DNA of 64,000 bases from Sipunculus nudus (GCA_026874595.1 CM049316.1:57111676-57175675), one strand, 5' to 3'; positions 48,823 through 61,025 are shown, counted from the first letter of the stretch. Notes: generated by a model from the sequence alone, not told the origin. Numbers and translations: made by a program.

Positions 48823-50559
48823 CTGAAAAAAATATATATATACAATAAGGACAACACTAGGTCATGTGCGAATAACACTCAGTACTGAATGGAATCGACT
48901 TTGGCTGATGGAAATGCTCTGTACACGCACTGTTGAGTGAAAGGGCGATGCAGGAAGAACAGCACACTCTGGAACATCATGGATGTTCATTCCTGTCGCC
49001 ATTTTTGTGTGTGAGGATGAGAGAGACAGTTCGAACTATGCAATTTCATTGTTAATATATATAAAAAAAAAACTAAAATTCTTTAGGCAAAAACCTTAAC
49101 ATTTTCCTGAATCGCTGAACTATTCCAAGAGAACTGAATTTATAGGTATTAATTTTTTAGAAAACGATTCGGAACGGTGTGAGGTGCTCACGAACTCTGT
49201 ATCGCAAATGACAATTGTGCATACGTATGCAAATGCTTTTTGCTGTTGCACATTTTTCAAAAGGCGATCTTCGCAACTAAATACAAAAATGAATATAGGT
49301 ACAAATATGATTTTTAGCTATGATCCTTGCAAATACCCTCTTTCTATGAGGTATACTTTTATAATTTTTCAAATTATCTATCAAAACTGACTCCCTGAAA
49401 TGTGGACATATGACGTGTATTTAATGTATCGTAAACGTATGATATGACATACTAGACTGTTTTTCTAAAATAAATCTCATTGGAGGTTCTATAAAGATCC
49501 CTACACATGGGGTCCCAACATGAACCTTTCAAGTTTCCCCCACTCAGTCCATCAGGCAGAACCTTGAAGAGGTTCTAGGTGGAACCTTACAGGTTCCATA
49601 AAAGAACTCTCGGATGGTTCCAAAATGAACGGTTCCCAACTCAGTCCACTTTGGGGTTCTAGCAGGAACCCTTTAATCTGAAGAGTGGGAGGCACTTACC
49701 ATTGCTTTCAAATTAATCCCCATGTATTGGAACGGTCCTGTTAAACACTTAACTGGTAATCGGAACGAATCCTGGATACAACTCCATTTTTGGCGTAGTA
49801 GGGTGTAAATGTAATTGTTTTGTCACATAACAGAGAAACATTCAAAACATTTATTTTATTTTCTTTCTTGTTTTCAAACATTTCACATCAACCCAGATTA
49901 TCGAAAATAATTAATACGGCAAATTTAGTGACTTGCATTGGCAACGTACACTTGATTGGAGTAACCATAAATCTAAATAATTTATAATCTTTATCAGTCA
50001 GTTTGGTTGATATAATTAAATAAAATTGTGAACGTATATATGTGGCCAGGTTGACCCTGTAATTTGCCATCAACCGACGTCTCCGTTGGGATGTTTTGCG
50101 ATAGAAGTTATGAGTTTTTACGGTAGGGCCAAACTTAAATTAAGATATTATTCCTGGGACATTGGAAATATTAATTTGGTTGTTAATAGGGAAGAAAAGT
50201 CTCGCTCGACAATTCGCTTGAATTTGCGAGATTGGGACATGGGTACTTCCGTGGTAACTTGAGACGTTGTTACAATAGTTTATAAAGTGCGCATCATATA
50301 ATCTCAGCCGCAAAACGCTTGTTGCCATTGAAAGGAAGAAAAAAACATATTAATTGCAGTTAAATCAGTAAGATTCTCCCAAGCCCCTGAAATGGACTTA
50401 TGACATGGGTATCATATCTACATTTATAAGACAACGGTTTTTATCTGTAATATCTAAGCTATAAAATAACTACATGCATTATCTAGCCCAGATAATTTTA
50501 GGGGTGCTTTCGCATGTTAAACACAAATTTTGATCACCTGCTTTGATGTACCACCTATC
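48823..50559. other. Intron 1 of gene B, proximal part
   Basis: No exon seen. Contains the GGTTC-rich block 49,486-49,680 and short AT-rich frames without motifs. Confidence 0.4.
49486..49680. repeat. Block of alternating GGTTC/GAACC palindromic motifs
   Basis: About 195 bp in which GGTTC and GAACC, often inside AGGTTCTA or AGAACC, occur ten or more times in both orientations (for example GAACCTTGAAGAGGTTCT and GGAACCTTACAGGTTCC). Two copies of CAGTCCA are about 100 bp apart, implying two rough units. It is able to fold into several small hairpins. Confidence 0.6.
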
Positions 50560-50930
50560 GATTACGTAGGAACATTCTCCATGGTTACCGCACTGGATTA
50601 TTGTGCCACAATATGGGACCCTTCACTAAAAAGCGGCATATGTATTTTAGAACAGATTCAACGCAAAGCAGCCGTGGTGACGAATATGGAATAGTGAGCA
50701 TGACTGGATTAAAAAAAATGTGTTGGAGTAGACTAGCAGATCGTCGGCGTGACCAACGTCTAATCTGGTTTTATAAATCACTTGATAATCTATGTAATGT
50801 TGTGCCTCACAACTCAATAAATATTATGGAGCGAAAACATCTACTCGCCAATTAAACAACCAACTTAATTTACAACGACCAAGAGCAAATCACAAATCTT
50901 CGCCAATCTGGCGAGGCACTGTTAACAATC
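50560..50930 (+). pseudogene. LINE reverse-transcriptase C-terminal fragment
   Basis: TALDYCATIWDPSLKSGICI then LEQIQRKAA, and after a frameshift RLADRRRDQRLIWFYKSLDN. This is the pattern at the end of Jockey/CR1-like ORF2 proteins (Y-x-TIWDP, LE-IQRKAA-F, RR-RL--FYK). Broken by at least one frameshift and stops. It lies in intron 1 of gene B. Confidence 0.7.
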
Positions 50931-51949
50931 TCCCCGTTGAGGCCCTCTATCTTTAAGAGTCGACTAACTGCGCGTATTCCCACTTCAAACGTCCTCTCCG
51001 GGGATCTGCCAAGTATATATCAAGACAAGATGAAAATCAAGTGCATGAGGTCAATACATACAATCATTGATTAGGAGAGGACTACAGTGTTGTGTATAGT
51101 ATACACAGGTATAGTTTGGCGAGTCATTATATCCGTCGTGATGTATACACAAAATAGCAGGTAAGGTTTCCGAGGGCCTATTAACATATGTCACACACCT
51201 GATAAGACTGAGTGTCCGTCTCTATAATACAGAGACGGAGAGCACTGCATGCATTCTTGTGGTGCCCTGTCTGATATCACTAAATGTCTCTCCTTTGGCC
51301 AAATTACCAAACATAATCTAGCTAACATACCCTTAACTACGACTCCTTACTTGTTTTCTTGCTCAAATAAGAAAATTAAAGATATAATCTAGGTGCAGAG
51401 TTAAGAAGCGATGCTCGCAGGTTTCTAACCAAACATGACATGTTGCCTTAGGTTCAAGGACAAAGGGAGAAGCCAATTTTCAAAGTCCTTCCGCTGACTG
51501 GCTGTTAGGTTTCAGGCTCATTCATCATGGAAATCCAACTTAATTTCAAGCATAAGATTTACTGCCTGGTCCCTAAAATAGTGCCATCTTGTGAATAAAA
51601 CATTAAGTGCAAGCAAAACAATGGTTCCAAGCGGGGCTAGTAGCCACCTGCAAATGTTCTCGTTTTCACTTATTAGAAATGGTTGACACACCCTGTTAAG
51701 ACCCATGTTTGTTTATTTTAAGCTCATTATCTGATTTATCTTAATTTCTGTGTCCTTGCTCGCACACCAATATTTTCAATAGAGTACTCGTAAGCCTCAC
51801 TGGGAGGCTTACTAAGTAGGCTAAAACCTGATATGTTCTGGACCGTGGCTGTTTATGTGTACCGCAGAGCCACAACTGAGTTTGAGTACGCGCATGTAGT
51901 TCATATTGAAAGGGTCCACAAATATTTTGTCTAGCCGGTCAAACCATAC

Positions 51950-52165
51950 CTTTTCAGTGCTTCATGTTCAATCATGTAGTGGTGAATAGAGCTTAACAGC
52001 TTCACTGAACAGCATAACCTCACGACCAAACAACATGGCCTCTGCATGTACAAATAATTACAACACTAGATCCGGGAAATCCCATTATGTACAGCGGAAT
52101 TTCCTCACTGACAACATTTACTACCGACAGTGTACACTTCAAGTCAACCACCACCTTTCCGCCAG
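51950..52165 (-). promoter_or_regulatory. Inferred promoter and noncoding exon 1 of gene B
   Basis: Paralogous to the block upstream of gene A. The donor is TGAAAAG then gtatggtttga (exon side starts 51950). A perfect kB consensus GGGATTTCCC on the minus strand lies at 52074-52083, and a second kB-like site (GGAAATTCCG) at 52095-52104. The TGTTGTCAG and AGTGTACACT strings are shared with A in the same order. No clear TATA is present; TAATTATTTG lies in the equivalent place. Intron 1 would be about 3.1 kb, ending at the acceptor before 48822. Confidence 0.5.
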
Positions 52166-52706
52166 ATGTCGTTTCTACTCAAAACGAACCTGTTGTCTAA
52201 ACGAACCTGTTCATCTAATACCATGTGGGACGGCCGGGACTAAAAACTAAATGTGTTACATTTCAATTTTACTTTTCGCATGCGTTTGCTTACAACCTAT
52301 TACTCATTCCGTGAATTTCTTGCCACGATAATACCAATGGTTATGCAATTTGCATTTAAACAAATATTAAACATATTTGAACGGACTACGTTACCCTCCT
52401 CACTACATTTTATACCTACGCCGCTGGTGTATTTAGAAGCCCCGGTGCATCGTTGGTGGCAGATTTTTACCAGAGTCGATTGTATTCTTGTAAGTCAGAT
52501 TCCGCGCAATATGGTCGACATGTTTCGGGCATATCATGAACCCTGCCGATGTACACTTCCGCACACGACACCCTACCAATAACGACAAGGAGCATACACC
52601 ACTAAAAAATGTATATATATGATCATCCTAAAATTGCCAGGTCTCCCGATTCCTATCCATCATTTTTATAATTATTCTGTTATGTTGTTCTAGGATGACA
52701 CTAAGA

Positions 52707-54470
52707 AGTGATCCATTGGTCATGACGCTCAGCTGACTAGAAAGACATTCAGAAAAGGAATTTATGATCTGAATGCCAAATTTTGTAGGTGGTATTCCCA
52801 TTCAACTGAAGCATATCTCGTAGGATATGGGTAACAGAGACCTTATTTCAGGTTTCCAAGGAGATTTCTCATGGACCTCCCTGAATGTCAAGTTAAAAGA
52901 TTCTAGTAACAATGGTTACGATTTGTACCCTGAAAAAACAGACGACCGAATCTTTGAAGGTCTCAAAATAGATAAAAATTGCGTAAAAAATGAAAAAAAT
53001 GCAGGTGGCGCCACCAGTCTGCAGGAACTGATGAAACACTCAATTATCAATATGAATACTAAAAATTATGGTGATCAGTTCAAAAGTTATTCAGATACTG
53101 GAGCTTCTGTGTCAAATTTTTAATTAATCTGGGAGGTACTTTCTTAAGTACAATGCGTGCTCTATCAAGGCTTAAGGATACAATGTGTGCTCTATCTGAC
53201 TGTAGTTGACATGTATTATAAGAATAAAGTTACTTTAAAGTTACTTTAAAGTTACCTGTTACGTGCACGTTTCTGGTGGGATTTTCCAAAATCTCCCTTG
53301 ATGTTGCGTTGGAAGATTTTAGGGCTTAAGGATACAATGTGTGCTCTATCTGACTGTAGTTGACATGTATTATAAGAATAAAGTTACTGAATTTCAGGGT
53401 TCAAAGGAAACTTGCCAACAACCTCCCTAGACTTATCAATAGAAGGTTAAAAGGAAAATATACTCAATTTGTACCTGGTCTGTCTGAATGCTCAAATTCA
53501 TATTTCTTTGGCTCATAGCGCATTGATAGCCTGTGCACCATAACCTAATTTCTGGTTTCCTAAGAGATTTCTCTATAACCTCCCAGGATGTTGCTTTGGA
53601 AGATTCTAGGCCTAACAAGTACGATTTGTGCCAAACTGACATTCGGGTGCTCATATGACACCTCTTTCCCTCTAGGTTGTAGAATATAGGTCACAGTAAC
53701 CTCATTTTATGTTTCCAAGGACATTCGCCGAGGCCTAGCCTTGATGTTATGTTGAAGTTTCTAGGCCTAATGGATACAATTTGTGCCCCGTCTGACTGTG
53801 TGTATGTTCATATGATACCTTTTCCAGTGACCTAAATTCAGGTTTTCAAGGACATTTGCTCAGGCTGTCGAAGAATTAGGTCAGAAGATTCTAGGCCTGA
53901 TGGAAACAATCTGTGCCATTTCTGACTGCCTGGGTGCTCAAAATCATGTTTTTGGTCCACAAGTCGCAAATATAGGTCACAGTAACCTATAGTTTCATAG
54001 TAGGTTTCATAGGACATTTGCACAGGCTGTCACTGAATATTAGGTCAGAGGTTCCAAGGCCTAATAGATACAATTTGTGCCCCGTCTGACTGTCTGGGTG
54101 CTCAAAATCATATTTTCGGCCCATAGGTCACAAAATATAGGTCACCATGACCTAAATTCAGGATTCTAAGAAGATTTTCCTAGTCCCTCCCTGGATGTAC
54201 AGTTAGATGTTTCAAGTTTAAACAAACACGACTTGAGCCCATCTGAAAGTCAAGGTGCTCATATGACAACTTTTTCCTATAGGTCACGGAATATAGGTCA
54301 CAGTGACCTAATTTCACTTATCCACGGACATTTCCCTAGGACCTCCCTAAATATCATGTTAGAAGATTCTAGTTTTCATGGATACATTTTGTGCTCCGTC
54401 AGACTGTCTTGGTACTCAAAATCATATTTTCGGTACAAAATATAGCTAGGTCACCATGACCTAAGTCATC
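52707..54470 (+). mobile_element. CTCAGCTGA-family repeat, forward copy
   Basis: Starts AAGTGATCCATTGGTCATGA then CGCTCAGCTGA and has the usual AGGTGGCGCCACCAGTCTGC module at about 53,003. The second half is a degenerate tandem array with the strings TTCTAGGCCTAAT, TTTGTGCCCCGTCTGACTG, ATAGGTCACAGTGACCTAA about every 180-210 bp. Confidence 0.6.
53169..53392. repeat. ~65-bp direct duplication, 157 bp apart
   Basis: GGCTTAAGGATACAATGTGT and what follows, down to AGAATAAAGTTACT, occurs at about 53,169 and again at about 53,326 nearly unchanged. A small ACTTTAAAGTT triplication lies between them. Confidence 0.75.
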
Positions 54471-55690
54471 TGCGCTATAGCGATCACTTTTTGTCTGTCA
54501 GTCGGTTCGTCCGTCCTTTAATAGGGCGTAAAATCGTAACCGTTGCACCTAGAATCATTTTATTAAAGACCCAAATGGGTTCGAAAACAATCGCCCGGGT
54601 TACCAGAAATTAGGTCACCCCAGAATAATTAAAAATTTGATATAGTAGCCCCAGTATCTAAATATCTAATTGATTGCCATGATTCTTTCCATTCATAATG
54701 ATCATGGGCGGTTTCATCAGTTTCTGAAGACTGGTTCCGACATTTTCCCTTCTTTCTAATTTTTCCGCCTTTTCCCTCTGTTTTGAGACCTTCAAATGCA
54801 GCAGTCCGGCCGTTAACAGGTTCCAAACCGTAACAAATAGACCTATAGATATTCTCACTGTACATCCAGATTAGTTCCTGGGCACGTCTCCTAGGAATCC
54901 TGTAATTAGGTAATGGTGAATATACTACAGGCCGAAAACATGATTTTGAGCACTCAGGGAACGTCATCGTCAAATAATCGTCTAACGGTGCTTTCAGGTA
55001 AGTCTCGAGTAAATAACCTTGGAAACATGAAATTAGGTCACCGTGACCTAGCCATATTCTGTGAGCTTTAGGAAAAACCATGATTTGAGCTCCCTGAATG
55101 TCAGATGGGCACAAATTGTTAGGTCTTGAATCTCCTAACTCGCAATCCAGAGACGTTCTGGGCAAATCTCCTTTGAAACTATTTCTTATGATAATAACTT
55201 TGAGAGCAACTGGTAAAAAATGTGATTATAAGCACAAAAAAAGTCAGACAGAGCATGAAGCCTAAAATCTACTGACGTAACATCCAGCGTGGTTCCAGGC
55301 AAATCTCATGGGAAACTATGTCATTGTGACCTTTATTCTGTGAGCGACTGTCCAAAATATGATTATTAGCACCCAAAAAGTCAGAAGGGGCACAAATTTT
55401 ATCGGTTAGCCCTAGAATCTTTGAACGTAAATCCAGGCAAATCTGGGGCAAATCTCCTTGGAAAACTGAGATTATTCATGATGCCCTTTAATCCGTGAGC
55501 TTCGAGTGGAAAAAAAACTCAAGTTCACCACCCTGAAAGTGAGACAGGGCACAAATCTGTTGGGGCGACAAACATCCTTCTGAAAGTAATGGGAGGTCAT
55601 TGTTATGTCTCCCTGGACATCCGAAGGAATGTTACTGTGACCTATATTCTGCAAGATATGTGAAAAAAACAGACTTTGAGTACGCTATTA
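54471..55690 (-). mobile_element. CTCAGCTGA-family repeat, inverted copy
   Basis: Reverse-strand version of the same tandem modules (GGTCACCGTGACCTA, AAGTCAGAAGGGGCACAAAT, ATCTCCTTGGAAA). Its 3' end (GCGCTATAGCGATCAC, then a (CCGTC)-like part) meets the forward copy near 54,471. The two form a large imperfect inverted repeat centred near 54.5 kb. Confidence 0.55.
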
Positions 55691-57376
55691 GTCAAATAAG
55701 CTAACTTTTAGGTTTTAGTTAACACTAATTGGTTTTGTTTCTGTTCATGCTTCCACAACGTCATAGACCTGTTATCTATTAACGATATTAAAAACATAGT
55801 TGTGTTATTTATTCATGAATAACAAAAGACACTATTATACACATCAGAAACCGTTTGGCCTAAAACAGTAAACGGCCAAAATTTGGTGATATAAATGTCC
55901 TTCACGATAGACCAAGAAGCCTAGTGCAGTGACAGGTTGTCGAGTAATGCCTTTGTCATTATACATACAAGGAATTCTCATTAAATGTGTTAGTTATAAC
56001 GAGATATACATTACAGAAAACGATTGATGCCGCCTGATCCGAGTGCTGATATATACACAACAAAAGATAAGGATACACATTCCTGCATTAACACACTTCC
56101 TGCCCAAACAACGAACCTTCCTGTCGGGTTAGGGTAAGAAGGTAAACATTCGTACCCATCACACCCTAAGCCCTACCACCGCCACTTCCTGTCTGTTACG
56201 GTAAAATGGTACACATTCATACCCCAACACACTCCCAGCCCTACCAATTTTATCGATCAAATACCACACCTTATTAAATTTCAGGGATGTTATACATATA
56301 TTTAAGCACTTTAAAAATGAGATAAAGACAAGAAAATTATGCCCTCACGATTAGGTATGTTGCTATATTATGTCAGAATTTTGTAATACCATATGGCGGA
56401 ATATATTATACTGACATACATTAACATTTATAGTAACTAGAAGATACGTCTGGGGCGGATATAGGAATTTGGTAAGCAGGGGTCCAAACCACGAGGGCTA
56501 GTGACAAAACCTGAAAAAACTGTCCCCATGTCCAGAAAGGGGGGGGGGTTGTCCATGCAGCATAAAATGATCTGAACACTGAAAAAAAGACTGCAGTTGT
56601 TGAAAAAAACGGAGGAGGTGGACCCTGGACCCTCTGAGAAAATTCATATTTCTGGGAAGTTCAGCTATACAACACGGGATCTGTTCAATGTACTTACAGT
56701 CAAGTGTCAGATTGACAGGAGTATACTGAACCTAATTCACTCACAAGAAGGTATACGTCCATTATTTGCTTACGTCAGTGTGACAGAGGCTGCTACTTCA
56801 GGCTGCACATAATTATTATGTGATGTCGGTCAGTGTGTATTTAGGAGACAATTTAATGAAAATAAATAGTCCTCTGTCAAGAGTCATTTTGTCCCTACCC
56901 ACTGCCCGCCAGTGATAATCAAGGGGTAATTGTTAAAATTTTCACTGTTTCAGATTTATTGCATTATCGATTTTTAAAACGTACACAGGTATGTGAATAA
57001 AGCTGTGTTTCCATTCATCCGTAAATCTCGTACGTCTCCTACGCAAAAAATCCGATCCCTCTTTTTTCAGATGAACTGTTTCCATATGTACGTTTTAACG
57101 TGCTCCGCAAACGTATCCGCAAAAACGGACAGTATCGAAACGGATCGGTGAGCAATTCATCCGTTTTGCGGATGGCAGAAATGCCTACATTTCCCAACAG
57201 TGCCCCGGCGCCGGGTGTGATACAGCTGTGCAGAGTCAGGGTCACTGAATTATGAACTGAACAGTCATAGGTTATATCAGTATATAATCCGCCGGGGAGA
57301 ACCCATGCATCAGACCTCAAGCAGCTAAAAACATTCACTCCCACTCGGGCACAACAGGGCACAATACATATTACGC
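55691..57376. other. No gene seen
   Basis: AT-rich flank, a poly-G near 56,540, and a region 57,050-57,180 with repeated CCGTTTT / GCGGAT strings. A 125-codon minus-strand frame at 57039-57416 has no motif I recognise. A 71-codon plus frame at 56597-56812 is likewise unknown. Confidence 0.35.
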
Positions 57377-57900
57377 AGAAACACGGTTTGAACAGAACAG
57401 AACAGATTTTATTCACAAAAGCGTCCCCTGTTGGGGAATGGTGTGAAATACAATCATATAAACATAGTAATGCTATCTGCCAGTAGGTGGTGTTACATAA
57501 TATATACAGAGAATTTACACTGACTATAGGTGCAAAAGTGGCATGATTTGTAATGCGAATTAATTTACAAAATTAATTAGCTGAACTAGCAATCTGCTGT
57601 CACTATTCATAAGACTTTCCATTTTCAATACGTTTGGGTGGGTGTAGATTTCTTTGGGTAGCATTTTTTTTCTGGCATTTATTTAATTTGTTACAAATGA
57701 AGAGATAATGGTATTCGTCCCCTATTTCATTTTTGGTGCACAGCTTGCAAAATTTTCCAGTTTGATGGTTTTGGTCTCTGAAACGTTGGTTAACTGTGTC
57801 ATGAGTGCATGTGAACTGAAAAATTCCAACTATATTGCATTGCATGTACGGGTAACAGTTCCGAATTGTAGTGAACCAAGGACGAGTTCACATGACTCCG
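57377..57900 (-). pseudogene. LINE ORF2 C-terminal remnant
   Basis: Minus-strand frame at 57603-57845 includes TGKFCKLCTKNEIGDEYHYL then FICNKL, the C-x2-C...GDE-H-LF-C knuckle found at the C-terminus of many LINE reverse transcriptases. Upstream coding is frameshifted. Sequence below it (57,377-57,600) looks like the untranslated 3' tail. Confidence 0.65.
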
Positions 57901-58454
57901 TTGCGACTTATCAAACCACGCTTCATACAAAAAAGGGTATTGCTAGCCTTTAGATCAGAGCCTCATAGAATACCATGACGAGATTTTGTCTTTGTAGTCT
58001 CTCATGTGTCATTCGAATAACCTGGTCAGAAGGGGTTCGTCGTTTTTGTACCCATTCTATGAGTGTTAGACCCGATCACTGACGGTATCATGGAGAGGAG
58101 CTTGTCGTCTGGGCCTGGACACTGACAACAAATCCACGCTATTATATGTTTTATGTTAAATAATATAATACAATACAAAACAATACAATTCAATATAATA
58201 TAATATTAGTAGGACGCATTAGTAAAAAATTGTTTTCTGTGTATTTTAAAGAATTCAAATTATGAAAAGATAAAAAAAATACATCTAGATACATCGCTTC
58301 TGCAAATACATATTCATTTTAGCTCTCTGAGAATGTACAGAATAGACATCGCATGGTTATATTCCAATGGCTGGATTCTTGGTTTATTTATTTGTATATT
58401 TATCGGTATATCTAAAATATCAGAATATATGCTATTATGACACATGTAGAAGTA

Positions 58455-58461
<7 letters not shown>

Positions 58462-58490
<29 letters not shown>
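58462..58490. repeat. (TA)n microsatellite
   Basis: About 14 TA units, followed by TTTAA repeats. Confidence 0.9.
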
Positions 58491-58493
<3 letters not shown>

Positions 58494-58567
58494 ATTTAAT
58501 TTAATTTTATAATTAGAAATCATTTATATTCAATTATACATATATGCTTGTATGGCACCCCGTAACA

Positions 58568-58789
58568 CACCCCCTTTTAAGAGCGTTCTGCTATCAGAAC
58601 AAGGCTAATTATCCCAGAAGTCAAACTTTGGTGAGCTTATTCCCTGGGCCGCAAAGTTTTCCGTCACATTGGACCAGCCCCCATTTTGTTACGAAGACAA
58701 TTTGTTCAGGGGAAAATTCTGGGCCGATCCGGCATTCGAACCCATGTCGGTGGCGCAAAAGTCCAACCGCTTCGCTAGCAAACCGCTTT
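58568..58789 (-). mobile_element. tRNA-derived SINE with 17-bp target duplication
   Basis: Flanked by TATGGCACCCCGTAACA (58551-58567) and TATGGAACCCCGTAACA (58790-58806), one mismatch. On the minus strand the body opens with a tRNA-like head having an A box (TAGCGAAGCGGTTGG, 58763-58777) and a B box (GGGTTCGAATGCC, 58731-58743). It is followed by about 150 bp of unrelated tail. It does not fold into a whole tRNA with an intact acceptor stem, so it is not called a tRNA gene. Confidence 0.7.
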
Positions 58790-59127
58790 TATGGAACCCC
58801 GTAACAATATAGACACATATATAAATAATACTATGTGTATAGTTAGCTTGATTTCAAAATTTACTACAGTACTGTTTCGTGAGTTCAACCTCTTTCAGAC
58901 ATAACACACATTATTTGGCAAGTTCAGCACCTGGTCAATCACCCCATCCCCCCCCCCCCCCCGAAGACAATTACCCCCGGACAATCATCCCCTCCCCCCG
59001 GACATTTACCCAGGCCCCTTGCATAGAACATACAATTTAAAGTAGTAGTTGAATTTGAGAATAATATGACGGGAGATATTTTTAACATATTGCTTCCAAT
59101 GTTTATTTCAACCTTATAAAAAAAAAC

Positions 59128-60279
59128 TAGTGGCCCATGGGCTATGACGCTCAGCTGAATTCAAGGAATGTTGAACAATGAGCAAAATGACTGCCAGAGT
59201 GCTAAAAACTCATAAATTTTGTGAAAAGTCCTTAGAAATGTCTGGTTTAAAAGAACTCTCCAAGAAGGATTGACATGCCAAATTTCAGACCAATATCTTG
59301 AACCACTCCTAAGATATGAGCAATTTTCACCCAAAGCACATGTAGGCACGGAGATGGCACCACCAGTCTTGAGTAAAAGATGGAGGAGTCCAAGATCTAT
59401 GGAAAATGCACCAATTCAGGCCAGTACAGCAAATCACTCCTGAGAAAAGGGCATTGATGTATTCTACAAACCCGGAAAAGTATGTGGCGCCACCTGTCTG
59501 GATTACGAGAAAACTTTCCAAGATGGATGGACATGCCAAATTTCAGACCAATATCTTGAACCATTGCTGAGATATGAGCAATTCTCACCAAAAGCAAATG
59601 TACTGATGGACACCACGCGAAAACGACTGCAGACGGCGCCACCCATCTTGTTTACGAGATGTAGGTGTTGAGGATCTATGAACATGCACAATTTTAACCC
59701 AATACATTGAAGAACCACTAAGACGAACAGGTGGCAAATGCACAGATGGACACTACGCAAAAAGTATTGAAGATGGCGCCAACGGTCTCAATTCTGAGAT
59801 AGAAAGATCCAAGATCTATGAACATGCAAACTTTCAGCACAATACATTGAGCCGCTCCTGAGATATGGCCTGTTACCTAAAAGACACCCAGAATCGTACT
59901 GCACAGAAAGGACTGCTGGTGGTGCCACCTGTCTTTGTTAGGCACAACAACATAGGTGTAGGAACAACTATGCTTGGTTTCGGGAAGATTGGTCCAAGGG
60001 TCTCAGAGGAGTTCTCTGAAAAAACTAACGCAGAGATTTTGTATCACATTTTTAATTATTCTGGGGGGTATTTACGAGACCCATAGCTCGGAGAATATGG
60101 GTAACAGAGACCAAATTTCAGGTTTCCAAGGAGGTTTTTTATGGACCTCCCTGGATGTCAAGTTAGAAGATTCCAGGTCCAGCGGTTACGATTTGTGCCC
60201 TGTTAACGGATGGCCGGACGGCGCCGGACAAAGAGTGATCCCTATAGTTCAGATGACTTTCAGTCAGCTGAGCTAAAAA
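59128..60279 (+). mobile_element. CTCAGCTGA-family repeat, most complete simple copy
   Basis: About 1.15 kb from CTAGTGGCCCATGGGCTATG to CAGTCAGCTGAGCTAAAAAA. It includes four modules of about 150-190 bp with GGCGCCAC and TTTCAGACCAATATCTTGAA, then GGTTTCCAAGGAGG and GCGGTTACGATTTGTGCCCT. This copy defines the family's ends best, because it is not interrupted by other elements. Confidence 0.7.
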
Positions 60280-60560
60280 ACCATGTATACTACTTATGAG
60301 AAAAAAACACATGTGTTATTAATTATATTTTAAAAAAATTTATTTACATGCAGGAAATGTATAACCATAGAAAAAAAAACGTTACATTTAAAGTTCATTA
60401 AATGGCCAAGTTTAGGCAATGCCTCCCAGATAATTCAATATATAAATAGCTGCGTTAATTATTATCTTTTATTGGCAATACCCGTCAAACATAGATAAGC
60501 TGCGCTGCTTTCATTGGATATGATTAAATATTCAAGATTTTAAAATAAATTTTCTTTTAC

Positions 60561-60600
60561 CTGTAAACATAGCTTTTATAGCCTCTGGAACCTCTTCTTC
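60561..60600 (-). other. Orphan exon-like sequence
   Basis: 40 nt open frame EEEVPEAIKAMFT plus one base, between a good acceptor (catcattttgatgatgtag is close; the immediate end is gatgtag) and a donor gtaaaa. The composition is coding-like. No partner exon was found in the surrounding 3 kb, so it may belong to an unseen gene or be chance. Confidence 0.2.
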
Positions 60601-60803
60601 CTACATCATTTTGATGATTACAGTAATTAATGTTTTCATCTCCGATCTGGCGTTTATACGTATAGAACTAAGGCTGACAGTACAATAACCCGGCCCGTCT
60701 CAGTAAAAGGCGGATTACCTACACGACCCGTCTCAGTAAAAGGCGGATTACCAATGATCCCTTTTTTTTATGCTAGGGTCATCTGCAAATCTCGATATTG
60801 AAG

Positions 60804-60825
60804 CCCCCCCCCCCCCCCCCCCCCC
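60804..60825. repeat. Poly-C tract
   Basis: 22 consecutive C. Similar tracts are at 34742-34765 (24), 21068-21084 (17) and near 58,950. Confidence 0.95.
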
Positions 60826-60951
60826 AAGTTCGTCCAGTGATCCCCAAAGATCTTCCAGTGATCTCTATGCGAGTGCATACTTCTGGTTATGGCGCTTTCC
60901 AGTCGTGACGGGAGGCAGTCATTATTATCAATGTTCCCTGGAAGTAGGGTA

Positions 60952-61022
<71 letters not shown>
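60952..61022. repeat. (TA)n microsatellite
   Basis: About 70 bp of uninterrupted TA. Confidence 0.95.

Positions 61023-61025
<3 letters not shown>

Noticed and set aside
51518-51706. 62-codon minus-strand frame with one hydrophobic segment
   Set aside because: Lone short frame in intron 1 of gene B with no splice partners or known family.
52253-52582. 109-codon plus-strand frame next to gene B's promoter
   Set aside because: No domain or homologue recognised, on the other strand from the conserved block, with no codon-like bias visible.
57039-57416. 125-codon minus-strand frame
   Set aside because: No motif; overlaps a repetitive CCGTTTTGCGGAT region next to a LINE tail.
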